From contig NZ_VXCA01000035.1 in NCBI RefSeq assembly GCF_011369485.1, forward strand, positions 2,202 through 66,201: DNA of 64,000 nucleotides, given 5' to 3'. Shown piece after piece: positions 21,901 through 26,851 of this stretch. A program made the translations under genes and the position numbers. The stretch comes from Pseudomonas atagonensis. GTDB taxonomy: Bacteria; Pseudomonadota; Gammaproteobacteria; Pseudomonadales; Pseudomonadaceae. Under the pieces are notes generated by a model that did not search any database, was not told the origin of the DNA, and saw only the letters and a program-made list of their open reading frames with translations. Positions within the stretch are counted from its first letter, which is position 1, and each line of letters opens with the position of its first letter.

Positions 21901-22982
21901 CCGTCGCCAGGTTCGGCGCGGTTTTGCGCCAGCGCCTCGTCGTTGACGCGCAGTGCAGGAATGCCGGTGCCACGCGGTGTGCCGGCAACGAACAGCGTCG
22001 CTTCGGCCAGACCGTAAGAGGCCATGAAACTGTTTTCGCTGAAACCGCAGACCGCGAACTTCTCGGCGAAGCGCTCATTGGTGTCGAGACGAATCGGCTC
22101 GGAACCGGAATAGGCCACACGCCAGCGGCTCAGATCGAGGCGCTCCAGCGCTGACTCACTGACCCGTTCGCTGCACAAGCGGTAGGCAAAATCCGGCCCG
22201 CCACTGATGGTGCCGCCGTACTGGCTGATCGCTTCGAGCCAGCGCAACGGTCGGCCGAGGAAGTACGCGGGCGACATCAGAATGCACGGCACGCCGCTGA
22301 AGATCGGCTGCAGCAGGCCGCCGATCAACCCCATGTCGTGATACAGCGGCAGCCAGCTGACGATCACGTCGTCCGGGTTCACGTCGATGCCGAAGCCGTG
22401 GCGGATCAGCAGTTCGTTGGCGACCAGGTTGCCGTGGCTGACCTGCACACCTTTGGGCAGCGCGGTGGAGCCAGAGGTGTATTGCAGGAAGGCGATGTGG
22501 TTTTGCGGCAAGGTCGGTTCGACCCAGCGCTCGGCCAATGCAGCGTCGAGGGCATCGACGCACAACAGCGGCGGCGCGCCGTCGATCTGCTGCAAGGCTT
22601 CGCGCAGGTCGGCGCTGGTCAGCAGCAGACGCGGTTCGGCGTCGGCGATGATCGACAGCAAGCGTTCCTGATGATGGCGACGCGCCGATTCCGGCGGATA
22701 CGCCGGCACCGCGATCACGCCCGCGTACAGGCATCCGAAAAACGCCGCGACGTAGTCCGGGCCGCTGGGAAACAGCAGCACCGCGCGATCGCCGAACCCG
22801 GTTTCGGCCTGCAACGCGGCAGCAATGGTGCGCGCACGCTGGTCGAGTTCGCGATAACTGAGCACCACAGACTGCTCTTCGTTTTCGGCCAGAAAACGCA
22901 AGGCCAGCCGATCCGGCGTCAGGGCCGCGCGGCGCTGAAGGGCTTGGACCAGGGTGCTGGGGAGTTCGAACGCGTCGGTCAT
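9984..22982 (-). CDS. pvdL: Pyoverdine chromophore non-ribosomal peptide synthetase PvdL
   Basis: A 4,332-residue NRPS that starts the pyoverdine precursor. Domains in order, with approximate residues: fatty-acyl-AMP ligase (1-570; YTSGSTALPKGVQVSHGN); carrier with Ser near 610 (LGGNSIAA); condensation (HHIIADGW near 802); adenylation (YTSGSTGQPKG near 1274); carrier (GGHSLLATQ, 1666); condensation (HHIVTEGW, 1861); adenylation (YTSGSTGKPKG, 2337); carrier (GGDSILSIQ, 2736); epimerase (HHLVVDGVSW, 2916); condensation (HHILIDAW, 3392); adenylation (YTSGSTGLPKG, 3879); carrier (GGHSLLATQ, 4268). There is no thioesterase, so the chain passes to another NRPS. The family order is acyl, L-Glu, D-Tyr, L-Dab, and the single epimerase in module 3 fits D-Tyr. 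The ATG at 22982 begins MTDAFELPSTLVQAL. A 47-residue in-frame extension is leader, since it runs back to the IS box at 23136-23159. Confidence 0.97.
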   Translation of the reverse strand: MTDAFELPSTLVQALQRRAALTPDRLALRFLAENEEQSVVLSYRELDQRARTIAAALQAETGFGDRAVLLFPSGPDYVAAFFGCLYAGVIAVPAYPPESARRHHQERLLSIIADAEPRLLLTSADLREALQQIDGAPPLLCVDALDAALAERWVEPTLPQNHIAFLQYTSGSTALPKGVQVSHGNLVANELLIRHGFGIDVNPDDVIVSWLPLYHDMGLIGGLLQPIFSGVPCILMSPAYFLGRPLRWLEAISQYGGTISGGPDFAYRLCSERVSESALERLDLSRWRVAYSGSEPIRLDTNERFAEKFAVCGFSENSFMASYGLAEATLFVAGTPRGTGIPALRVNDEALAQNRAEPGDGSPIMSCGISQPEHAVLIVEPSSLVELADNAVGEVWAAGPSIAHGYWRNPEASAKTFVQHAGRTWLRTGDLGFMRDGELFVTGRLKDMLIVRGHNLYPQDIEKTVENEVEVVRRGRVAAFAITQDGEEGIGIAAEISRSVQKILPPEALIKAIRQAVAEAYQEAPSVVVLLNPGALPKTSSGKLQRSACRNRLVDGSLDSYAVFPSATAETSESTASVSELEALIGKIWAEQLNVKQVNADDHFFLLGGNSIAATQVIAKIREELSLELNLRLLFEAPTLSAFAAAVAQQQQDGGSAQGEITALSRNEALPQSLAQNRLWITWQLDPQSSAYNIPGALRLRGELDEDALRASFQQLIERHESLRTRFFERDGVALQQVDAAGEFNLQLIDISDLSVHEREARALQIREDEARTQFDLEKGPLLWVTLVRLDDEDHQLLVTMHHIIADGWSLNVLIDEFSRLYAAASQGQRAELAPLPTQYADYGSWQRQWLAQGEGERQLAYWKAQLGEEHPALELATDHPRANKQLHSAARHSVRLSASLSEAIRNTAQAYQATPFMLLLSALQSLLHRYSGQRDIRIGVPNANRPRLEIQSLIGFFINTQVLRADVDSRLPFTELLAQTRQAALGAQANQDLPFEQLLEAFPQAREQGLFQVMFNHQQRDLSALKRLPGLLAEELPWHSREAKFDLQLHSEEDRNGRLTLSFDYADELFDAATIERLAEHFSNLLRAVCERPEQTIGELQLLTAAEHTQQNAWSIAPCSPAQRWLPELLNEQARQTPDRTALVWDGGSLDFAELHAQANRLAHYLRDKGVGPDVCVAIAAERSPQLLIGLLAIIKAGGAYVPLDPDYPADRLAYMLSDSGVELLLTQTALLDRLPASEGVSVIAMDTLHLENWPSQAPGLHLHGDNLAYVIYTSGSTGQPKGVGNTHTALAERLQWMQNTYRLSDSDVLMQKAPISFDVSVWECFWPLITGARLLIAGPGEHRDPHRIAQLVQEYGVTTLHFVPPLLSLFIDEPLSAECASLRRVFSGGEALPAELRNRVLAQLPAVQLHNRYGPTETAINVTHWHCTVTDGERSPIGRPLGNVICRILDADLNPVPAGVPGELCISGIGLARGYLGRSALTAERFVVDPLGEQGARLYRTGDRARWTHDGVIEYLGRLDQQVKLRGFRVEPEEIEARLLAQDGVAQAAVLVRETVAGPQLIGYFTAIDASENQDAQIARLKTALAAELPEYMVPAQLMRLDAMPLSPSGKLDRRALPEPQWQVREHVEPVTELEHQIAAIWREVLGLKQVGLRDDFFALGGHSLLATQIISRTRQACDVELPLRALFEHSELGDFAEQIRQIQASGRTNKQPPIDKVDRNKPVPLSYSQQRMWFLWQMEPDSPAYNVGGMARLRGVLHVERFEAALQALVLRHETLRTTFPSIDGVARQQVHAETGVRMDWKDFSKFAADVREQKVQQLADDEAHLPFDLETGPLLRACLVKTAEHEHYFVLTLHHIVTEGWAMDIFARELSALYEAFVDDRDSPLEPLPVQYLDYSVWQRNWLESGERQRQLDYWTAQLGREHPLLELPGDRPRPPVQSHQGELFRFDLSDDLAARVRAFNAQNGLTLFMTMTAALATLLYRYSGQTDLRIGAPVANRIRPESEGLIGAFLNTQVLRCQLDGQMSVGELFEQVRHTVIEGQSHQDLPFDHLVEALQPPRSAAYNPLFQVMCNVQRWEFQQSRMLAGMTVEYLANDARATKFDLNLEVTDLDHRLGCCLTYSTDLFDEPTIARMAKHWRNLLEALIANPQQRLSELPLLDAPEQLQLLASLGVEPGERRLDQCIHHLFAEQALARKDAPALTFAGQTLSYAELDARANRLAWALRERGVGPQVRVGLALERSLEMVVGLLAILKAGGAYVPLDPEYPLDRLHYMIEDSRVGLLLSDRAMFKALGELPSNVARWCLEDDSAALADYPPTELPFISLPQHQAYLIYTSGSTGKPKGVVVSHGEIAMHCQAVIERFGMRADDCELHFYSINFDAATERLLVPLLSGAQVVLRAQGQWDAEEICSLIREHRINILGFTPSYGSQLAQFLATQNDILPVRMIITGGEALTGEHLQRIRAAFKPSLFFNAYGPTETVVMPLASLAPEVLEEGAGSVPIGSVIGDRVAYILDADLALVPQGATGELFVGGAGLAVGYHERAGITAERFVADPFAVDGGRMYRTGDLVRQRADGLVEYLGRIDHQVKIRGFRIELGEIETRLLDHRSIREAVVLALDAPSGKQLVGYLVTEVASRSEAEQAELREALKSHLKTQLPDYMVPTHLILLASMPLTANGKLDRRALPAPDPELNRQDYVAPSNELEQTLAQIWCEVLNVEQVGLNDNFFELGGDSILSIQVVSRARQQGIHFSPRDLFQHQTVQTLAAVASRSETVTAEQGLVTGESRLTPIQRWFFDTEIPERQHWNQALLLEPTVALEPHRLEQALLAVIEQHDALRLRFSEVKGAWQATHQPVTDAAVLWQVRVPSMDKCAALFADAQRSLDLAQGPLLRAVLVDGPDAQQRLFIAIHHLVVDGVSWRVLLDDLQTVYRQLNADQSVKLPAKTSAFKDWAARLQAYAGSESLREELSWWQAQLAGPNADLPCERPEGGRQNSHAQTVSVRLNAEKTKQLLQQAPSAYRTQVNDLLLTALARVLCRWSGQPSALIQLEGHGRETLFDEIDLTRTVGWFTSAYPLRLTPYNIEEAAGQGASIKAIKEQLRAVPHKGLGYGVLRYLADDASRASMAALPNAPITFNYLGQFDQSFGSDALFRPLDESVGAAHDPHAPLPNELSVDSQVYGGELLLRWTFSAERYDAQTINDLADAYVGELQSLIEHCLQDEAGGLTPSDFPLAKLTQAQLDALPVPAAHIEDVYPLTPMQEGMLLHTLLEPGTGLYYMQDRYRINSDLDPERFAQAWQAVVARHEALRASFCWNVGEDMLQVIHTPGRTPIEYLDWSAIAETEQEPKLQILLKTEREAGFDLLNQAPFHLRLIKVGAARYWFMMSNHHILIDAWCRSLLMNDFFEIYTALGEGREAQLAVPPRYRDYIGWLQRQSLAEARQWWQQNLQGFERTTPIPSDRPFLREHAGESGGMIVGDRYTRLNIEDGARLRELAQAHQLTINTFAQAAWALVLRRMSGDRDVLFGVTVAGRPVEMPEMQRTVGLFINSIALRVKMPEDDQRASVRQWLSALLDSNMQLREYEYLPLVNIQEQSELPKGQPLFDSLFVFENAPVEVSVLDRAQSLNATSDSGRTHTNFPLTAVCYPGDDLGLHLSYDQRYFDESTIERMLGEFKRLLLALVDGFHGDMADLPLLGFDEQDFLLHGCNQSEHDYPLEQSYVELFEAQVAQHPQRIAASCLDQQLSYVELNQNANRLGHALVAAGVQMDQPVALLGERSLDLLGMIIGSFKAGAGYLPLDPGLPSQRLQRIIELSRTPVLVCTEACREQAATLLDEFSCANRPRLLVWEEIQAGAVSSANPGIFSGPDNLAYVIYTSGSTGLPKGVMVEQRGMLNNQLSKVPYLNLSDADVIAQTASQSFDISVWQFLAAPLFGARVDIVPNTIAHDPQGLLVHVQQQGITVLESVPSLIQGMLASDRLSLDGLRWMLPTGEAMPPELAHQWLQRYPQIGLVNAYGPAECSDDVAFFRVDLASTRGSYLPIGTPTDNNLLYVLDGALDLVPLGAVGELCVAGTGVGRGYVSDPLRTAPVFVPNPFGAPGERLYRTGDLARRRSDGVLEYVGRVDHQVKIRGYRIELGEIEARLHEQPEVRDGAVGVQDGVNGKHLVGYLVAADSALNPNERLERIKQRLRAELPEYMVPLHWLWLEQMPLNANGKLDRNALPALEIGQLQSQDYVAPRNELEQTLADIWAEVLKVDKVGVRDNFFELGGHSLLATQIASRVQKTLQRDVPLRAMFECSTVEELADYIDGLAAGDMTEEKVDRLNDLMAELEGL

Positions 22983-23135
22983 GAGGTTTCCTGCCTGAAT
23001 TCGGCTTGCTGGTGGAATCGGGTTGGCTGCGGCATGCCCGTGCAAGGCATGCGGGACACGGTCTTCGCCGACCGCGCAAGGCATTGGAATGCTGTAGGTC
23101 CGGGGCTGCGTACCCGGAACCATTCACCAATGAGA

Positions 23136-23159
23136 ACGGATGACGTCTTGAAATAATTA
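23136..23159 (-). promoter_or_regulatory. PvdS-dependent IS box upstream of pvdL
   Basis: On the minus strand TAATT (23159-23155), 16 bases, CGT (23138-23136). It lies 154 bp upstream of the pvdL ATG. The fourth base of the -35 element differs from the TAAAT seen at the other three boxes. Confidence 0.75.
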
Positions 23160-23251
23160 GTCGGCAGGCTGGAACGCCAATGGAGCTGGGCTGCGGCGGC
23201 GTGTCGCAGTTCTCACATCGCACTTTTATGGCGCATTACTTCTCTTTCTCA

Positions 23252-23281
23252 ATTGACAATCATTATCATTCAACATAATTT
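23252..23281 (+). promoter_or_regulatory. Fur box overlapping the pvdS promoter
   Basis: A Fur-like sequence ATTGACAATCATTATCATTC begins at 23252 and is made of GATAAT-type hexamers. It overlaps a sigma-70-like promoter with TTGACA at 23253-23258 and, 17 bases on, TAATTT at 23276-23281. Iron-loaded Fur would block pvdS. No IS box is seen before pvdS. The 368-bp pvdL-pvdS gap holds these two control sites and no gene. Confidence 0.88.
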
Positions 23282-23350
23282 GTCGCTCGATGTGTAGGAC
23301 GGCCGCGTCCCCAGGCGTCCCACTAACCTATTGGCAGCAAGGTGATTTCC

Positions 23351-23905
23351 ATGACGGAACAAGTATCCACAAGCAGGTGCGATTCACCGCTACTTCAGGC
23401 ATTCGTCGACAATCGACTGATTCTGGTCAAAATCGCAGCCCGCATTACCGGCTGCCGGTCGCGCGCCGAAGATGTGGTGCAGGATGCGTTCTTCCGACTG
23501 CAATCGGCGCCACCGATCACGTCGTCGATCAAAGCTCAACTGAGTTATCTGTTCCAGATCGTGCGCAACCTCGCCATCGATCACTACCGCAAACAGGCGC
23601 TGGAGCAGAAATACTCAGGCCCTGAAGAGGAAGGGCTGAACGTGGTCATTCAGGGTGCTTCGCCAGAAACCTCGCACATCAACTTCTCGACCCTGGAACA
23701 CATCGCCGACGCCCTGACCGAACTGCCGAGCCGCACCCGTTATGCGTTCGAGATGTACCGCTTGCACGGCGTGCCACAGAAAGACATCGCCAAGGAACTC
23801 GGCGTCTCGCCGACTCTGGTCAACTTCATGATTCGTGATGCGCTGGTGCACTGCCGCAAGGTCTCGGGCAGCCGCCGTGATGCGATGATTGCAGGTCGTC
23901 GTTAG
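23351..23905 (+). CDS. pvdS: Iron-starvation ECF sigma factor PvdS
   Basis: A 184-residue ECF sigma factor with region 2 (residues about 15-80; AEDVVQDAFFRLQ, then LSYLFQIVRNLAIDHYRKQ) and region 4 (about 115-170; ALTELPSRTRYAFEMYRLHG, QKDIAKELGVSPTLVNFMIR). PvdS directs RNA polymerase to IS boxes of pyoverdine genes. Four such boxes stand in this window, all next to pvd genes. It is transcribed divergently from pvdL behind a Fur-box promoter. The ATG at 23351 follows TTTCC, and an in-frame codon three residues earlier is less likely. P. aeruginosa has pvdG between pvdL and pvdS; here they are adjacent and divergent. Confidence 0.96.
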   Translation: MTEQVSTSRCDSPLLQAFVDNRLILVKIAARITGCRSRAEDVVQDAFFRLQSAPPITSSIKAQLSYLFQIVRNLAIDHYRKQALEQKYSGPEEEGLNVVIQGASPETSHINFSTLEHIADALTELPSRTRYAFEMYRLHGVPQKDIAKELGVSPTLVNFMIRDALVHCRKVSGSRRDAMIAGRR

Positions 23906-23927
23906 GACTCAAATCTGGCGTCAAGCC

Positions 23928-24016
23928 ATTCGCGAGCAAGCCCGTTCCCACATTCGACCGCGTTTCTTCAAACCAAATGCAGTCGAATGTGTGTGTGTGT
24001 GGGCTTGCTCGCGAAG
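23928..24016. repeat. REPIN with a GT microsatellite in one arm
   Basis: Left arm 23928-23958 (ATTCGCGAGCAAGCCCGTTC...) and inverted right arm 23982-24016 share TTCGCGAGCAAGCCC and GTCGAATGTG ends. In the right arm the expected GTGGGAACGGG core is replaced by a run of GT pairs (about 23988-24001). It separates the converging pvdS and pvdY-like genes. Confidence 0.85.
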
Positions 24017-24053
24017 ACGACCTCAAGATCGCGACAATCCTGAGGCCTGGCCA

Positions 24054-25067
24054 TCAAGCCAGTTTGCACCGATCAAAAAACCGCTCGCGCCCCAGAATCA
24101 TCAATGCCGCCCGCTTGTGCGGAAAATCGAATTCCTTCTCGCAGTGAAAGCACTGGTTCTGCATGTAGCCGATCATCTTCGCGTTGTCGGCACGCGGCTC
24201 GGCGACCACCCGCTGAGTGCGCGGATCATCCAGAAACAGGTAGTGCACCAGCGCCGATAACCAGCTCGCCACTTTGTGCGGGCCGCGGTGATCCTCTTCG
24301 CCGACCAGCATATGAATGCCGCGATCGTAATTGTCGGCATCGTAGAACGGCGCTATGCGATCTTCCTTCGCCCAGTACGCTTCAAAGTAGGCAAACGGCT
24401 GATCATCGAAACAGCCGATCAGGGTCAGCGTGTGCGGATCCGCGTCAAGCTTGCTCAGGTATTCGCGGTGCTTTTCAATGCTGCCCTCTTCTTCCCAGAA
24501 ACTCGCCACCCGCGGGCTGTTCTGCCAGCGATTGAAACGCGGCAAATCCTCTTCGATCTCCACCGTACGCAGGGAAATCCAGGCGCCGAGGCGCGCATCG
24601 AAACGCCGATAGACTTCGCCACGTGGTTTCACCGGTCGTAGCGGATGACGTTTGCCTTGGCTGATGACCATTTGCTGCGGATAGCTGCCGGTCAGCGAAG
24701 CACCGAGCCAAGGTTGCGGCAATTGCCAGAACAACGTGCGCTCGCAACGGTATTCACCAGTGACCTCCGTGTTCACCAGCAAACCACTGAGCAACGCTTC
24801 GGTCGGCGGCTGATCGAGTTGCCAGATCAACTGCTGGCACCCGGGATCGCGGGCGAACAGCCAATAACACGCCGCCCACAACGCTTGCCCCGGCGGCAGG
24901 GCAAAACGCTCATCGATCTGGATCGGCCCTTTGGCTTCTCGGTCGAGACGCAGGCGAATCAGTGGTTGCCCGTCCAGGCTCAGGCTCAGACGGCTTTCGG
25001 TTGCATCGGCTACCAATTGGCTGCCCGAAGGCAAGGCCAGGGCAGTCAAGTCATTCAGATTGGACAT
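24054..25067 (-). CDS. pvdY: Siderophore acetyltransferase of the AlcB/IucB type, PvdY-like
   Basis: A 337-residue protein. The C-terminal half (about 160-337) matches siderophore GNAT acyltransferases of the AlcB/IucB/RhbD type: FNRWQNSPRVASFWEEEGS, YFEAYWAKEDRIAPFYDADN, DRGIHMLVGEEDHRGPH and RVVAEPRADNAKMIGYM. The N-terminal half is the less conserved extension of such proteins. The likely role is acetylation of N5-hydroxyornithine for the pyoverdine peptide. The alternative route in other strains is formylation by PvdF. An IS box at 25108-25131 places it in the PvdS regulon. The symbol rests on family and context, not on substrate evidence. Confidence 0.75.
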   Translation of the reverse strand: MSNLNDLTALALPSGSQLVADATESRLSLSLDGQPLIRLRLDREAKGPIQIDERFALPPGQALWAACYWLFARDPGCQQLIWQLDQPPTEALLSGLLVNTEVTGEYRCERTLFWQLPQPWLGASLTGSYPQQMVISQGKRHPLRPVKPRGEVYRRFDARLGAWISLRTVEIEEDLPRFNRWQNSPRVASFWEEEGSIEKHREYLSKLDADPHTLTLIGCFDDQPFAYFEAYWAKEDRIAPFYDADNYDRGIHMLVGEEDHRGPHKVASWLSALVHYLFLDDPRTQRVVAEPRADNAKMIGYMQNQCFHCEKEFDFPHKRAALMILGRERFFDRCKLA

Positions 25068-25107
25068 GGGTCGGGCTCACGATAATCGTCGACAGTTCAA
25101 CGATGGG

Positions 25108-25131
25108 ACGTGAGCCGAAAGGGGAAATTTA
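25108..25131 (-). promoter_or_regulatory. PvdS-dependent IS box upstream of the pvdY-like gene
   Basis: On the minus strand TAAAT (25131-25127), 16 bases, CGT (25110-25108), 41 bp before the ATG at 25067. The spacing is identical to the other three boxes. Confidence 0.8.
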
Positions 25132-25154
25132 GGCTTTGCGTGCAAATCGGCGCT

Positions 25155-25952
25155 TCAGGGATGCGACACCGGCACCACGGCAATCTTGTACGGATCGAAA
25201 ATCTTCAGCATCTGGCCGTTGTCGCGCAAGCCCTGCAGCAACTTGCCGAACGCCTCGCCGGTGATCGGCGCCTGCGGGCGCAGGATCGCATAATGGTGGT
25301 AGACCTGATCGATCCGCTGCGACACCAGCAACTCCTCGCGCACCTTTTCGTTGCGCAGCAGGTAATCGAACAGATACGAGCGCGTGACCAACGCGATGTC
25401 CGCCCGACCGCGCAGCACCATCAGCAGGTTGCTGTCGTGGGAATAGGTCAGCGTGGCGTTGTAGGTTTCCGCAAGGTACTTGGGATCGGCATTGAAGTTG
25501 GCGAACTCATAGTGATAGCCACTGTAGAGCGCCAGGCGTTTGCCCTTGAGATCGGCGAAGTAATTCTGCTGGCGACCGGGTTTGTTCTGCGCGACAAAGA
25601 TTTCCGCGTCTTCCAGGCCCATGTCGACGGTGGCGTGAGGAATGTCCTTCCAGCCCCACTCCGGGTTCTCGAAGATGGCCATGTCGGTGCGAGCGTCCTT
25701 GAAGTCGCCGAACCGCCGGGGAATCGAGGTTGGCACCAGTTCGAAGTGGTAGTCGCTCTGCAAGTTGTTCAGTGCCGCCACCAACTCCGGCAGCAGGCCG
25801 GTGTCGGCACCGTTTTCCGGGCGAATGGTGTAAGGCGGAAAGTGCGCTGCGCCCACCCGAACCACTTGCACCGCCTGAGCAGGCAATACCCATAGTGCAG
25901 TCAGCGCTGCGAGCATCAGCCCTGCGGCCGTCCGAATTGGCGAAAACTTCAA
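25155..25952 (-). CDS. Periplasmic solute-binding protein (family 3), orphan
   Basis: A 265-residue protein with a signal peptide ending near PAQAVQVV and a family-3 solute-binding fold (VGAAHFPPYTIRPENGADTG, LPELVAALNNLQ, FADLKGKRLALYSGYHYEF). No permease or ATPase gene is adjacent, so its role may be sensing rather than transport. The start is a TTG at 25952, giving MKFSPIRTAAG; GGGGAG lies upstream and the signal peptide begins there. It ends just before the IS box of the pvdY-like gene and is not itself preceded by an IS box, so I see no reason to put it in the pyoverdine regulon. Confidence 0.82.
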   Translation of the reverse strand: MKFSPIRTAAGLMLAALTALWVLPAQAVQVVRVGAAHFPPYTIRPENGADTGLLPELVAALNNLQSDYHFELVPTSIPRRFGDFKDARTDMAIFENPEWGWKDIPHATVDMGLEDAEIFVAQNKPGRQQNYFADLKGKRLALYSGYHYEFANFNADPKYLAETYNATLTYSHDSNLLMVLRGRADIALVTRSYLFDYLLRNEKVREELLVSQRIDQVYHHYAILRPQAPITGEAFGKLLQGLRDNGQMLKIFDPYKIAVVPVSHP

Positions 25953-26042
25953 AACACCCCACTCCCCAAAAAATACCGATCAATGCATTCAAGCTAGGCG
26001 GTTTCGCCCAGTTAGCCAGTTTCATCGCCGGACAGAAAAAAT

Positions 26043-26666
26043 CTAGCGCTCTTCAAGCACCAGAATCAACGCCTCTTCGGCCAATTGATCGAGGCTCAGA
26101 CTGCCACCGGATTTGAACCAGGTGGTGGTCCAGGACAGCGCGCCCGTGAGGAACCGACGCGTGATAAACACGTCACCACGGATGAACCCGGCCTCCTTGG
26201 CTTCGCCCAGCACTTGCAGCCAGATGTCCTCATACACATCACGCAGCGCCAGCACTTTGGCCTGGCCCTCGTCGGACAGCGAACGCCATTCATAAACCAG
26301 CACCGCCATCGCCTCACCGCTACCACCCATGATCGACTGCAATTCACAGCGGATCAGCGCCAGCACCCGCTCGCGCACATTGTCGGCCTCGGCCAGCGCG
26401 GCACGCATCAACGCGGTGTTGTAACGGATGGTTTCTTCCATCACCGCACGGAGGATTTCATCCTTGCTCTTGAAGTGATGAAAAATACTCCCGGACTGAA
26501 TCCCCACCGCACCGGCGAGATCGCGCACGGTGGTGCGTTCATAACCTTTGTTACGAAACAGGTGAGCCGCCACTTGCAGCAGTTTGCCGCGGGCGCTGTC
26601 CGGGTCAGTCAATTGGCCTTGATCGACCAATTCGCGCATGACCCTCAGGGCTTTTTGCTCGTCCAC
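26043..26666 (-). CDS. atuR: TetR-family repressor AtuR
   Basis: A 207-residue TetR regulator. The DNA-binding helix-turn-helix is in GYERTTVRDLAGAVGIQSGSI at about residues 43-62. The C-terminal half is the ligand domain, expected to sense an acyl-CoA of the pathway. The start is GTG at 26666, with AGGAG upstream. It is divergent from atuA, and the intergenic region holds two operator-like palindromes (26745-26760 and 26790-26805). In P. aeruginosa AtuR represses atuABCDEFGH. The gene name rests on this arrangement. Confidence 0.88.
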   Translation of the reverse strand: MDEQKALRVMRELVDQGQLTDPDSARGKLLQVAAHLFRNKGYERTTVRDLAGAVGIQSGSIFHHFKSKDEILRAVMEETIRYNTALMRAALAEADNVRERVLALIRCELQSIMGGSGEAMAVLVYEWRSLSDEGQAKVLALRDVYEDIWLQVLGEAKEAGFIRGDVFITRRFLTGALSWTTTWFKSGGSLSLDQLAEEALILVLEER

Positions 26667-26744
26667 CCGTTCTCTCCTACAGTCGATCTGTCTGTTGCCC
26701 CCTGAAACCGCAGGGTTGCGCGCAATTTAAGCCGCCGGCCGCGA

Positions 26745-26805
26745 CCAAGCAAGCGCTTGGGCGGAAGATATTTTCCAGCTGTTTACAAACCAAGCGCTTG
26801 CTTGG
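26745..26805. promoter_or_regulatory. Twin AtuR operators in the atuR-atuA intergenic region
   Basis: CCAAGCAAGCGCTTGG (26745-26760) and its exact reverse complement CCAAGCGCTTGCTTGG (26790-26805) are separated by 29 bp. Each contains the palindrome CAAGCGCTTG. One copy faces each of the two divergent genes. TetR-type binding and repression of both genes are inferred. Confidence 0.8.
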
Positions 26806-26851
26806 TAGCCTCCGAACACATCTGTCGCAGGTTTCTGAGTCGGAGATAAAA

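Noticed and set aside
22983..23123. 47-residue N-terminal extension of PvdL
   Set aside because: It runs back almost to the IS-box promoter, and the family N-terminus begins at MTDAFELPS.
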